Positions 34,301-41,844 of a stretch of DNA of 64,000 nt are shown piece after piece. A model generated the notes under the pieces. It did no database searches. It was not told the DNA's origin and saw only the letters and a program-made list of their open reading frames with translations. The position numbers and the translations under genes are program-made. The stretch covers positions 29,649-93,648 of the forward strand of contig JBGSOV010000019.1 of NCBI GenBank assembly GCA_041738935.1, read 5' to 3'. The stretch's first letter is position 1, and each line of letters starts with the position of its first letter. The DNA comes from JBGSOV01 sp041738935 (GTDB lineage: Bacteria > Patescibacteriota > Gracilibacteria > CAIRYL01 > GCA-016699755).

Positions 34301-35178
34301 TGCGTGATCCCAACGGAGCGATGCTGAGCAGCGCTGATTACGCATGGGATTTTGACGGCGACGGCACATTCGATGATACTGCAGGCGGCGTTACGACAAC
34401 TCATGCTTTTGCCGAAGCCGGAACATATTCTGTGCGTCTGCGCGCCACTGTTAATGGAATTTCTAATAGCGCCATGCACACCATCACTGTTACCGAAAGC
34501 ATTGCGTATCCGCTGGCAAGTTTTTACCACACGATTTTAGAAAATCAAAAAGTCACTGTTGATGCCGCAGATTCGCGCGCCGACCCGCTCTCCGAAGGAC
34601 AATTAGAATACTCGTGGGATTTTGATGCCAAGGTAGACAGCAATGGGAACGGTGTTCCGGATGATGATATCGATGCGAGTGGCGTACAAGCAAAGCACCA
34701 ATTCGATTCTGTTGGACTTTATGAAATCGTTTTGCGTGTCACTGATACAGAAGGCACCGTAAATGAAGAGCGACAAATGGTCGAATTGCGCCAGAAAAAT
34801 GCCGCATCAGCGCACATGCAAAAAACGCCCTTTTTGCGAACACCACGTCTTGTCTATAATTTGCCCGCCGCAAACCTCGAACTGCTTGTGCGTCGTGGGA
34901 GTGCTGACACGCAGGACGAACTCGAAATCACAACCTACGGAACCGACCTTGATATGCTCCAATTTTCTGAAAAAGCTACGTTTCGGCTTGTCGAAGGCGA
35001 TGGCGAGTTTGTAGGCGAAACAGCTGCTCCTTTTGCTAACGGATTTGCATCGACGCGCTTCAAGACAGCTGCTTCCCAAAAAATCACTATTGTTGAGGTA
35101 ACGACCGATTCTACCTTGGGTGGTATTTCTGAGCGCATCGAATTTGTACCATCGGATTTTTTTGACCATGCATCATGA
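31390..35178 (+). CDS. Giant surface protein: pilin-like membrane domain fused to PKD repeats
   Basis: The protein has 1262 residues. A signal peptide (about 1-29) is followed by two helices (about 60-87 and 100-125) around a GGDEEQYTKARKG turn, closely resembling the preceding pilin. A charged helical region covers about 145-265. Then come about nine PKD/Ig-like domains to residue 1150, marked by repeated YxWDF and TYSxxGEYxVTLxVTD motifs (for example RYAWDFDGDGRLDEQ). A final beta-rich domain closes the protein. The PKD domains should face outward as a stalk. Four-base overlaps at both ends tie it to the flanking genes. I know no characterised protein with this combination. Confidence 0.8.
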   Translation: MSKKVSFYGGIFLFTFLFCLPLVASVFAIEDGALPGGSGLAPPPVEKVDPLIANDDLRGQILTIVNYFLTFLGLIAVVAVIYFGFLMVVAGGDEEQYTKARKGIIYIGIGIILILLSYAIVSFFVSATISDATAANTASSRVGFNTNRSNVDRDEAEYQLQKRIEDIYLEIDEREPSRLLYASLAKDFRNILDGLPTSDTTEIFRYQFEEGQLKRKYNNIFLLFNETESAVLAQRDQPDFDESKALQGVKKKLITAFRDLADAMEHLPRVEVVVKTQPSDGPAPLTVTMSGIETIDPSRMTVPKDHYRWSYVDSTGAYRDLGTGVVKVHTFDEANAYRIKLRVQSLDATVLPGLRTFRIEVKPRETRADFLVNGDSVVTVHNVSLKEAKAGIEFDPSSSVPGDGLDIIEYRWDFKGHTESRTTNEKILYPFSTAGDYKMSLTVTDSMGKKSKKNITINVNPSIAVIKMLGKATRVGEEIIFDGAASSVENSTSFQYLWELYDDTGTKLHTFSDARFPYTFDEPGEYRMELTVGKGFKTVETFVITPKPPTPIFSSAQKSQTEPGTLRFDAGSTHGAGQQSLRYAWDFDGDGRLDEQESMYPITEHTYSAPGEYAVTLEVTDAYGIAATVTKTVRVDSVFNVRLLLDRAAAQAGQAIAFEIDAPKGVQFQWDFGDGIIETQNEQKNITHTYAAAGTYQVQVLVTNSDGETNSVVKTVIIGDGTTPVPLAQVTVDGKEVPLQPDLCGVGKSGISLFRNQLLQLDASASVNTYGQPVGLEYVWDFHDNAFQDGARTARKFSEISTASTCERITLLVKDQQSGAQKTADDIYVFVKNALPVISELTVQSAKFPCSTPCLVDVAAIGARDPDGSIEEYRWWAYREGNPEKVAFSVTKDAQTTLSIPALGAKNDQSNFFFAVEVVDAEGGSILSEEALGKSRGITIINQDNPVPEVDFSSSKQYVNAGEPITFTASLRDPNGAMLSSADYAWDFDGDGTFDDTAGGVTTTHAFAEAGTYSVRLRATVNGISNSAMHTITVTESIAYPLASFYHTILENQKVTVDAADSRADPLSEGQLEYSWDFDAKVDSNGNGVPDDDIDASGVQAKHQFDSVGLYEIVLRVTDTEGTVNEERQMVELRQKNAASAHMQKTPFLRTPRLVYNLPAANLELLVRRGSADTQDELEITTYGTDLDMLQFSEKATFRLVEGDGEFVGETAAPFANGFASTRFKTAASQKITIVEVTTDSTLGGISERIEFVPSDFFDHAS

Positions 35179-37868
35179 CTCGACTGCTTTCCCTCTTCGC
35201 CGCTCTTTTCTTCCTTTTGCCAGTGGCTGTTAAAGCCAGCGGACAAATGATTGCCGAGCCCGGTGAAACGGTCGAAGTCACAGCAGAAACCACGCTCACT
35301 TCGCCAACGTATACATGGACAATTATGCAGGGAGAATCTGTCATCGAAAAACTGTCCGGCGCAACTTTCCGCTATATGTTCAACGAAGCTGGAAATTACA
35401 TTGTCACGCTTACTGCAGAAGATGCGGCTGGCAAAAGTGAAACATCAACGGTAGACATTCTTGTCGGCAAGCGCACAAATCAACTATTGTCACTAAAAGC
35501 TGTACTCCAAACTCTGCCTGTTACAGATACAACCGGAACGGTTTTTTTGAACCCGAACAAATTGCAAGTGGTTTTTTATGCGGGTGAAAGCGAAGGCGAC
35601 ATCGTTGAATATCGAATTGATCGTGATATTGCTATCGATTCTGACGGCGACGGAAATCCGGCAAACGATATCGACAATGCGTCTGACGCCAGCTTGCAAA
35701 AAGGCGCACCGTGGGGGATAACTTTTTCCGAACTGGCAGCGTCCGCTACTTCACGCCTGACAGTCGTAGGGAGTGATGGCTCTGAAAAAAGTACTGACGT
35801 TGTTTTTCGCACCAAGCCTGCTGCAGCGCCAGACACCAAGTTGACTGCCAATATCGCTGCTTTACCCGCTATCAATAGCGATGGCGAAATGCAGCTCGCT
35901 GGCGACGCTGCTGAAGCAGTGCTCTATTTTGGTGATAGCACAGGAAACATTGTGCAATATCGATTTGATAACAACATTGCCATCGATTCTGACGGCGACG
36001 GCGATCCGGCAAACGATATCGACAACAAAAACCACCCATCTTTTCTGAGTGGAGAACCGCTTCAGGTTACACTGCGCAAGTCCGATGGCGAAAATCAAAT
36101 TTTTCAGTTAATTGTTGTCTCTGCTGACGGTAAGGGGAGCCGCATTAGGCGCAAGGTTGTATTTCAAGACCCAGAATCTGCGGGTGCAACTGCAACTCCC
36201 GGAGGAGGTATTTTGCTCGAGCCAAAACTACTTTTGAATCAGAGTCAGGCAAAAGTCGGCGAAACACTGTCTTTTAGTATCTTTGGTGCACCGCAGGGCG
36301 CGCGTTTTTCGTGGGATTTTGATAATGACGGCACTATTGATGCCTCTAGCGAGAAGGCGAATGCGCAATATGCATACCAGTCTGAAGGCGAGTATTCTCC
36401 AACGGTAACAGTGGTGTACGGCAACCAAACCAAAGTGATTACAGAGTCGATATCTGTCGTAATTGGATCTGGCGATTCGTCTGCCACGATGGCGCCGACC
36501 GCTGACTTTTCATTTGTCGTCGAAGGCAGCACAGTACGTTTTACCAATCTTTCTGCCGCCGATCCGCGCCTCGAAGAAAATGCCCTACAATTTGCGTGGA
36601 ATTTTGGTGACGGCGCTACGAGCACAGATAGCGAACCCGAACACCAATATACTGAGATTGGCAATTTCACCACGACACTCGAGGTTACCGATAATGCAGG
36701 GATGGTTGCCAAAAAATCTGTGGATATTGCTATCACCGAGCTTGGTACAACGAGTACCGAAACACCTCAGGCTTCCGGAGAAAGCCAGACTCCAGCCCCG
36801 AGTGAAAGTAGTCCCACACAAACTGACGACACACAGAACGGAAGTTTTATTGTGACGCTTTTAAAATGGGTGCTCTTTTTGTTCCTCCTTTTGTTCCTCT
36901 TGCTCGGCGGCTATTTTGTATATCGCAAGATTCATGATCCGGATCAAAGTTTTCAAGAAATCTTAGACGAAGAACGCGCGCGTTTTTTTAAGCCGCGCTC
37001 ACCTCTTTTGCCTCTCGAAGAACGCTCCTCGCCTTTTTCTGTCACTGCTGAGCCACAGCGTGAAGCACAGCGCGAAGAGCAGTCAAAAGCAAATACTCGT
37101 ATTGACATTGAAGATGCGACCATTGTGCAAAAACCAAAATCATCACCTGCTGAAAATGGACAGCTATCTGTGCCCCCACAAAATAATTCTCATCAAGAAG
37201 ATATTCCGCCGCCATCGCAGCAATCCGCGCCAGAAAACGAGCCTTCCGTTTTTGCCGATGTGAAAACTGAAGAAACGCCGAAACCAAAATCTTCAGAACC
37301 ATTACCCCCCTCGGCTGAGATGACTGTTGAGTCGGAAGATGATACTCGCTCAAATATAAAAGAAGAAATGCCAGATTGGCTGCGCGAAAGTTCGAAACCA
37401 TCAACGCCAACCGTCACAGAAGAATCCTCATCGGCTGCTCCACAGGTCAGTCCGCACCAACAAGATGTTCCGCCGCCATCGCAGCAAACCGCACCAGAAA
37501 ACGAGCATTCCGTTTTTGCCGATGTAAAAACTGAAGAAACGCCAATTGTTCCGAAAACATTCGCACCATCTGTACCACTTCCGCCACCAGCGCAGCTGGC
37601 GACTCCTCCTCAGACCTTTGTACAAACGGCTCCTCCTCCGCCCTTTGTGCCAGTGCCACCAACAAATGTTCCACCTGCTTCTTCTCAGCAGCAATCAATG
37701 CCATCACAAAATCGACCTCAATTTCAAAATCCACAACCGCAAAATTCTCCATCAAACATTCCGCCCCCGCCTGCGCCGCAGTCGCCGCTTCAAACGCAAC
37801 AAGACATTGCCGGAGAGATTGATTTGCCGATTCAGCGCGAAAAACCGGATGAACAAAAACCGCAATAA
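35175..37868 (+). CDS. PKD-domain surface protein with one TM helix and Pro-rich tail
   Basis: The 897-residue protein begins with a signal peptide (1-21). It then has an Ig-like domain, two similar modules each with a Ca2+-type acidic loop (AIDSDGDGNPANDIDN near 154 and its copy near 270), and two PKD domains (about 345-430 and 440-530). A Ser/Thr linker leads to a membrane helix (about 557-580). The last 310 residues are Pro/Gln-rich with two copies of PPPSQQxAPENExSVFADVK and a final run of PPP motifs. Topology suggests an outer PKD part and a disordered cytoplasmic tail that could recruit partners. It overlaps the previous gene by four bases. Confidence 0.78.
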   Translation: MTRLLSLFAALFFLLPVAVKASGQMIAEPGETVEVTAETTLTSPTYTWTIMQGESVIEKLSGATFRYMFNEAGNYIVTLTAEDAAGKSETSTVDILVGKRTNQLLSLKAVLQTLPVTDTTGTVFLNPNKLQVVFYAGESEGDIVEYRIDRDIAIDSDGDGNPANDIDNASDASLQKGAPWGITFSELAASATSRLTVVGSDGSEKSTDVVFRTKPAAAPDTKLTANIAALPAINSDGEMQLAGDAAEAVLYFGDSTGNIVQYRFDNNIAIDSDGDGDPANDIDNKNHPSFLSGEPLQVTLRKSDGENQIFQLIVVSADGKGSRIRRKVVFQDPESAGATATPGGGILLEPKLLLNQSQAKVGETLSFSIFGAPQGARFSWDFDNDGTIDASSEKANAQYAYQSEGEYSPTVTVVYGNQTKVITESISVVIGSGDSSATMAPTADFSFVVEGSTVRFTNLSAADPRLEENALQFAWNFGDGATSTDSEPEHQYTEIGNFTTTLEVTDNAGMVAKKSVDIAITELGTTSTETPQASGESQTPAPSESSPTQTDDTQNGSFIVTLLKWVLFLFLLLFLLLGGYFVYRKIHDPDQSFQEILDEERARFFKPRSPLLPLEERSSPFSVTAEPQREAQREEQSKANTRIDIEDATIVQKPKSSPAENGQLSVPPQNNSHQEDIPPPSQQSAPENEPSVFADVKTEETPKPKSSEPLPPSAEMTVESEDDTRSNIKEEMPDWLRESSKPSTPTVTEESSSAAPQVSPHQQDVPPPSQQTAPENEHSVFADVKTEETPIVPKTFAPSVPLPPPAQLATPPQTFVQTAPPPPFVPVPPTNVPPASSQQQSMPSQNRPQFQNPQPQNSPSNIPPPPAPQSPLQTQQDIAGEIDLPIQREKPDEQKPQ
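35634..36025 (+). repeat. Duplicated acidic-loop module, 44-bp cores
   Basis: The segment starting ATCGATTCTGACGGCGACGG at 35634-35677 recurs at 35982-36025 with two substitutions. Both encode the Asp-rich loop IDSDGDG-PANDIDN. The surrounding coding sequence is more diverged, so the loop is the conserved part of a duplicated module. Confidence 0.8.
37204..37543 (+). repeat. 76-bp direct repeat in the Pro-rich tail
   Basis: TTCCGCCGCCATCGCAGCAA starts both copies, at 37204-37279 and 37468-37543, offset 264 bases and nearly identical. They encode PPPSQQ-APENE-SVFADVKTEET. The high DNA identity implies a recent duplication or gene conversion. Confidence 0.8.
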
Positions 37869-37979
37869 TCCGCTTATAGACTCACTCTGACGAAGAGAAG
37901 CCATCTTTTACAAAAAAGACTTGATTTCCTTTTGTACATGCGACAAAATAGGAAATGATTTTTCTTTTTTTCTTGTCTT

Positions 37980-38255
37980 ATGACAAAAGCTGATATGGTA
38001 AACGAGATTGCCGCTTCTGCTGGCATTACCAAAAAGGCTGCTGCTGCTTCGCTTGAGGCAGTTATCAACCTCATCACTGCTGAACTCAAAAAGGGTCAGA
38101 GTGTTACGATCACTGGTTTTGGTACTTTCCGTGTTAGCAGCCGTGCTGCCCGCACAGGTGTCAACCCACGTAACCCAACCGAAAAGATCAAGATCCCAGC
38201 AATGAAGATCCCAGTCTTTAAAGCTGGTAAAGCTCTTAAGGATTCTGTTCGCTAA
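37980..38255 (+). CDS. hup: HU-family DNA-binding protein
   Basis: The 91-residue histone-like protein has an N-terminal helical dimer part (MTKADMVNEIAASAGITKKA), GFGTFRVSSRAARTGVNPRNP (the DNA-binding arm with the intercalating Pro), and a C-terminal FKAGKALKDSV helix. It is full length for HU/IHF. It is followed at once by a strong terminator, so it is probably its own transcription unit despite following the PKD operon by 111 bases. Confidence 0.95.
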   Translation: MTKADMVNEIAASAGITKKAAAASLEAVINLITAELKKGQSVTITGFGTFRVSSRAARTGVNPRNPTEKIKIPAMKIPVFKAGKALKDSVR

Positions 38256-38275
38256 GCACTTTGTTTGAAATCAAG

Positions 38276-38308
38276 AAAAACCGCTTGCCTTTGGTGAGCG
38301 GTTTTTTT
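38276..38308 (+). terminator. Rho-independent terminator after HU
   Basis: CCGCT (38281-38285) pairs with AGCGG (38297-38301), flanked by A on the left and seven T on the right (38302-38308). Confidence 0.85.
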
Positions 38309-38335
38309 GTATGGAGTTTGTGGTAGGCTGGGTGC

Positions 38336-39163
38336 ATGAATACTTCTGCACGATCACAGTATCTCAGCTATCTTGACTCATCAGCTGGATATGATACATA
38401 TAATCAGTTTAAGAAATATCTCTACGGCGAGAATGATTTTCTCGTGCAAAAAATATATGACGATGTACTCGCGCCGGTTTTATCAAAAGGTCATAGAGGA
38501 GTTTTTCGAATGTGTGATATCGGAGGTGGCGATGGAAAAAGAATGGTGTCTCTTTTGCAAAAAGCGCATACCAATTTTCCTAAAATCAGATTCGAAGTTC
38601 TTTTTGTAGAACCATCGAAATATGCTTTTTCACAAGCAAAAAAGAGTTTCTTACAGGTGGCAGAATTTGCTCAATTTCAAGGACAAAACTGTATTTTTGA
38701 GAATGCTGATTTACGAAATGGACAATATGATTTCGTTCTTTTTATTCATAGCATCTTCACTTTTTCGAACCAAACGAACATCGCCAAAATGTGCAACCTG
38801 AAAAGAAAAAGTGGCTTGGTGCTTGTAGTAAGTAATAGCGAAAAGACATTTATGTCGAAATTGAATCAAAGAATGCACAAACCTTTTGTAGAAAAAAGAT
38901 ACGAAACACCAACTTTTTTAGAGGATTTGGTAAAAGCCAAAGTCTTCTACAAGGCGAAAGAAAAACCAAATATTTTTTTTGTAGCAAAAAACGATTTTCA
39001 TGTTTTTGCTGAAACCGTATTAACATGGTCGAGTATGAGAAGATATTTTGATTTCAACATCCAACAAAAAATTGCGCTTCATGATTTTGTGCTCAGCTTA
39101 TCTCTTTTGTCGGACGAAAGTGGACATTGGTTTGAAGAGACAGAAGTTTTTATAACCTTCTGA
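38336..39163 (+). CDS. Class I SAM-dependent methyltransferase of unknown substrate
   Basis: The 275-residue protein has the SAM motif MCDIGGGDGKRMVSL near 60. A second acidic strand follows, FVEPSKYAF near 97, and then YDFVLFIHSIF near 133. The spacing fits class I methyltransferases, with some likeness to histamine-N-methyltransferase-type enzymes. The coding sequence is clearly AT-richer than HU and queF on either side, which may indicate transfer. It lies just after the HU terminator and no regulated promoter was found. Its substrate cannot be inferred. Confidence 0.7.
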   Translation: MNTSARSQYLSYLDSSAGYDTYNQFKKYLYGENDFLVQKIYDDVLAPVLSKGHRGVFRMCDIGGGDGKRMVSLLQKAHTNFPKIRFEVLFVEPSKYAFSQAKKSFLQVAEFAQFQGQNCIFENADLRNGQYDFVLFIHSIFTFSNQTNIAKMCNLKRKSGLVLVVSNSEKTFMSKLNQRMHKPFVEKRYETPTFLEDLVKAKVFYKAKEKPNIFFVAKNDFHVFAETVLTWSSMRRYFDFNIQQKIALHDFVLSLSLLSDESGHWFEETEVFITF

Positions 39164-39200
39164 TTTGTTCGTTCTTCACTACAAATGAAACAAATCTGTT

Positions 39201-39635
39201 TTACTGTTCGCGCTTCCCGATCTGTTTTTTGCATATGGTCGTGACATTGCCGCGCGGATTCATTTCCACCGTAATCTCCACCCACTTTGGATCGACCGCT
39301 GCGGCGAATTCCGCCGCGATCACTTCTGTTACGCCTTCGTGAAAGATTTTCAGATTCCGAAATGCGCCGAGAAAGAGCTTGAAACTCTTCAGCTCCAAAC
39401 ATTTTTGTTGCGGAACATATTCGATAATCACGCGCCCAAAATCCGGCATATCCGAAAACGGGCAAATGCAGGTAAGTTCGGGCGATTCGATATGAATAAT
39501 CTGGTCGCCATCAATTTCCTTTTGGTAGGAAAAAGTTTCCAGTGGCGCATTGTTTTGCAGCTCCTGTCGGATTTTTGTCAGCGAAATCTGCACATAGTCT
39601 TCTCCTTCGCTGTAGTGTTTTTTGGCGGTATTCAT
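39201..39635 (-). CDS. queF: preQ0 reductase QueF (7-cyano-7-deazaguanine reductase)
   Basis: This NADPH-dependent nitrile reductase makes preQ1 for tRNA queuosine. The short, YkvM-type form (144 residues) has the nucleophile Cys in ELTCICPFSDMPDFG near 55-69, where the Asp is the proton donor, and the QueF motif CLELKSFKLFLGAFRN (E-x-K-S-x-K) near 79. FHEG follows near 98. No other queuosine gene is in the window. It is divergent from the SPFH gene, and the 44 bases between them contain a REP-like motif. Confidence 0.92.
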   Translation of the reverse strand: MNTAKKHYSEGEDYVQISLTKIRQELQNNAPLETFSYQKEIDGDQIIHIESPELTCICPFSDMPDFGRVIIEYVPQQKCLELKSFKLFLGAFRNLKIFHEGVTEVIAAEFAAAVDPKWVEITVEMNPRGNVTTICKKQIGKREQ

Positions 39636-39650
39636 TGCTTCAAAAAAACG

Positions 39651-39684
39651 GAGATCCTTCTGATCCCGGTCAAGCCGGAATGAC
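39651..39684. repeat. REP-like dispersed-repeat motif at the queF/SPFH junction
   Basis: GATCCCGGTCAAGCCGGAAT contains a small dyad (CCGG-TCAAG-CCGG) and resembles the 'cccggtcaagccgggaatgac' motif found as dispersed copies in many bacterial genomes. It overlaps the predicted ATG (39680) of the SPFH gene. A single copy is visible, so the call rests on resemblance. Confidence 0.35.
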
Positions 39685-40546
39685 CACTCTCTCTATTGTT
39701 GTGGCTTTTGTCGTAGCGATAGCTTTGCATTTTTTTGCCAAAAGCGCAAAATGGGATTGGTCTTTTTTGTCTCCCATGAATGGTTTTGAAATTCTGATTG
39801 CACTGGTAGTCGTGACAGTCATTTTTTTGGTGGTCTTTATCAAACAGGTTAACCAGTACGAGCGCGGTGTCATGCTGACTTTCGGCAAATTTAGTGGTAT
39901 CAAGCAGCCCGGCTGGCGCATCGTGATTCCGATTCTGCAAAAAATGTACAAGGTCGACATTCGCACCAAGGCGGTCGACGTTCCAGATCAAGAAGCAATT
40001 ACCAAAGACAATGTGTCGGCGCAAATTAATGCGGTTATCTATTATCGTATTAAAGATGCGGCGAAGGCTTTTTTGGAAGTCGAAAACTATTGGTATGCTA
40101 TTTCGCAACTCGCGCAAACCACAATGCGCAATGTGGTGGGGCGAACAGACCTTGATGACCTCCTCAGTAATCGCGAAGCAATTTCGAAAGAAATCAAAGA
40201 AGATGTGGATATCGCAACTGATCCGTGGGGAATCGATGTAATCTCAGTCGAGCTGAAAGACATCTCACTCAATGACGAAATGAAGCGCGTAATGGCAAAA
40301 CAAGCCGAAGCCGAGCGCGAGAAGCGGGCTGTTATTATCAAGGCAGAAGGCGAACTCGCGGCATCAGCCAATATGAAAAAAGCAGCGGATGTACTCTCGT
40401 CCGCGCCTGGCGCACTTCACTTGCGCACCCTTCAATCCGTCAACGACCTCTCAAGCGATCAATCGAATACGACGATTTGGATGCTGCCGGTCGAAGCCTT
40501 GCGCGCGCTGGAGGCAATCGGCGACATGGTAAAAGCAAAAAAATAG
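39680..40546 (+). CDS. SPFH/band 7 (stomatin-prohibitin-like) membrane protein
   Basis: The protein has 288 residues from the ATG at 39680. A first hydrophobic stretch lies at 3-20 and a second helix at about 35-55. The SPFH domain follows: QYERGVMLTFGKFSGIKQPGWRIVIPI, then KDNVSAQINAVIYYRIKDA, then VVGRTDLDDLL. An Ala/Glu-rich coiled coil (MAKQAEAEREKRAVIIKAEGE) and a C-terminal TTIWMLPVEALR end the protein. It scaffolds membrane microdomains in relatives. The first helix may be spurious, because the chosen start lies inside a REP-like motif; the next ATG is 39776. Confidence 0.88.
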   Translation: MTTLSIVVAFVVAIALHFFAKSAKWDWSFLSPMNGFEILIALVVVTVIFLVVFIKQVNQYERGVMLTFGKFSGIKQPGWRIVIPILQKMYKVDIRTKAVDVPDQEAITKDNVSAQINAVIYYRIKDAAKAFLEVENYWYAISQLAQTTMRNVVGRTDLDDLLSNREAISKEIKEDVDIATDPWGIDVISVELKDISLNDEMKRVMAKQAEAEREKRAVIIKAEGELAASANMKKAADVLSSAPGALHLRTLQSVNDLSSDQSNTTIWMLPVEALRALEAIGDMVKAKK

Positions 40547-40604
40547 CGGAGAATAAACGGATTGGCAAGCCAAAAAGAAAATAAAAAAATTGGAAAAAAA
40601 ATGA

Positions 40605-40633
40605 TTGACAAGCGAATCTGGATGGAATTAAAT
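40605..40633 (+). promoter_or_regulatory. Promoter of the 104-residue unknown gene
   Basis: TTGACA (40605-40610), a 17-base spacer and TTAAAT (40628-40633). The expected start of transcription is near 40640, leaving a leader of about 69 bases. Confidence 0.6.
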
Positions 40634-40637
40634 AGCT

Positions 40638-40679
40638 CACCACAAAAAAGCGTGGTGTGACAACAATATGTTGTTGTCA
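40638..40679 (+). promoter_or_regulatory. Two tandem hairpins in the 5' leader
   Basis: CACCAC (40638-40643) pairs with GTGGTG (40652-40657). It is directly followed by TGACAACA (40658-40665) pairing with TGTTGTCA (40672-40679) over a six-base loop. Both sit at the start of the predicted leader and no T-run follows, so they are more likely a stability or regulatory element than a terminator. Confidence 0.45.
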
Positions 40680-40708
40680 GTAAAATTTCTTCCTTTTTCT
40701 TTCCTTAT

Positions 40709-41023
40709 ATGGAACAAGATAGTACGCAGTCCTCGGCTGAAATTAAAACACCTCTCCCAATAAGACTCCACAAACAAATAGGTTTATTGGAAGATGTCTT
40801 GTATCACGATAGCCCTGCCGACCCTGAGAGTCTTGTAAAGAGAATCTCCACCTCATTGAAAAATATTGTTCCTCACCTACCAGAAGAAGCTGTAGTGCGA
40901 GAAAAAATCATCACATTTCTCAGTCGTTTTTCTGATGAAGGAGAGGATGGTGTAAAACCGTCTCATCAATCCGCCATAAAAAGCCTTTGGGAAATTCAGG
41001 ATGCTTTCTCAGAAGCTGCCTAG
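40709..41023 (+). CDS. Hypothetical 104-residue acidic helical protein
   Basis: This soluble, acidic protein without a membrane segment is predicted mostly helical (LHKQIGLLEDVLYHD, LVKRISTSLKNIVPHL, VREKIITFLSRF). I do not recognise a family. Support for its being real comes from a good promoter, a hairpin-bearing leader and a terminator 77 bases after its stop. Confidence 0.6.
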   Translation: MEQDSTQSSAEIKTPLPIRLHKQIGLLEDVLYHDSPADPESLVKRISTSLKNIVPHLPEEAVVREKIITFLSRFSDEGEDGVKPSHQSAIKSLWEIQDAFSEAA

Positions 41024-41099
41024 TGCGAGCTTTTTTCCGAGAATTGCAAAAGATTATTTGATAAAATTAATTCGTAGTTTCACAAAAAAAGGTTTTTTT

Positions 41100-41136
41100 C
41101 CGCCACAATCGTCAGTGATTGATTGCGGCGGTTTTT
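41100..41136 (+). terminator. Terminator after the 104-residue gene
   Basis: CCGCC-A-CAATC (41100-41110) pairs with GATTG-C-GGCGG (41121-41131), followed by TTTTT; an A-run precedes the stem. Confidence 0.8.
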
Positions 41137-41223
41137 GTTTGCTACTTGCTAATATTCCAGATTTTGTTGTGCCTAAAATAAATATACGAAACCACATTTC
41201 TACACTTCTTCAACCAAAAAGAT

Positions 41224-41253
41224 TTGACGGATTGTGCTCTATTCGATTATAGT
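41224..41253 (+). promoter_or_regulatory. Promoter of the structured RNA locus
   Basis: TTGACG (41224-41229), an 18-base spacer and TATAGT (41248-41253), giving an expected transcript start near 41260. Confidence 0.55.
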
Positions 41254-41282
41254 TTTGTGAAACCTCGAGAAAGAAATGGTTT

Positions 41283-41436
41283 CGCAACAAAAACAAACAG
41301 ACGCGCAAACAAACACAGACCAACAGAACCAAACAAAAACAAACGCTCATACAAACACCAACGCATACAAACATCAACAAAAGCCCAACACAAACAAAAC
41401 GGAACACAAACAGACCCCAGCCAAAAAGACCCTTAA
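41283..41436 (+). repeat. A/C-rich low-complexity tract
   Basis: About 150 bases made largely of CAAACA/CAACA-like units with few G or T on this strand. Read on this strand as protein it gives a Gln/Asn/Thr/Lys-rich run (see rejected items). It forms the unstructured 5' half of the candidate RNA. Confidence 0.75.
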
Positions 41437-41844
41437 CAATGTACATTCCCCCATCTCCCAAAGCGGAGAAAATGGGAGCTCTTCAGCCCCTCGTCACAGT
41501 AGCCTTCTGACTCGGCAGCATACAAATTATGCGCTTGCCACAAATCAGAAGCTTGTGCTCGCCCAAGCGGAGGGTTCCATTTTCTTAGCTTTCCAAGCGG
41601 ATATCGGATCCGAACGAACCAATATCCCAAACCCAATTGCCTGCACGTGGCATACCGCCTTGGCGGCATCGATCACGTGACCAACGGGCAGGTCGCAGGA
41701 ACGACCAAAAACTCTTCCGGAGGAAGGCAAGATTTGAGCAACGTTCATGCTCGCCCCGTGACTCTATCATTCGCTCCTTATTTTCTTATCTAAGGTACCG
41801 CGGACGAAATTATTCAGAGACATGGAAAAATAAAAATTAAAAAG

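Noticed and set aside
41433..41669. Minus-strand frames opposite the structured RNA
   Set aside because: Short, no promoter or ribosome site, and explained by the stems of the plus-strand RNA.
41276..41680. A 134-codon frame through the A/C-rich tract and the hairpin region
   Set aside because: The first half is pure Gln/Asn/Thr/Lys low complexity, the second half runs through dense hairpins, there is no Shine-Dalgarno, and no protein family is suggested. A non-coding RNA explains the region better.
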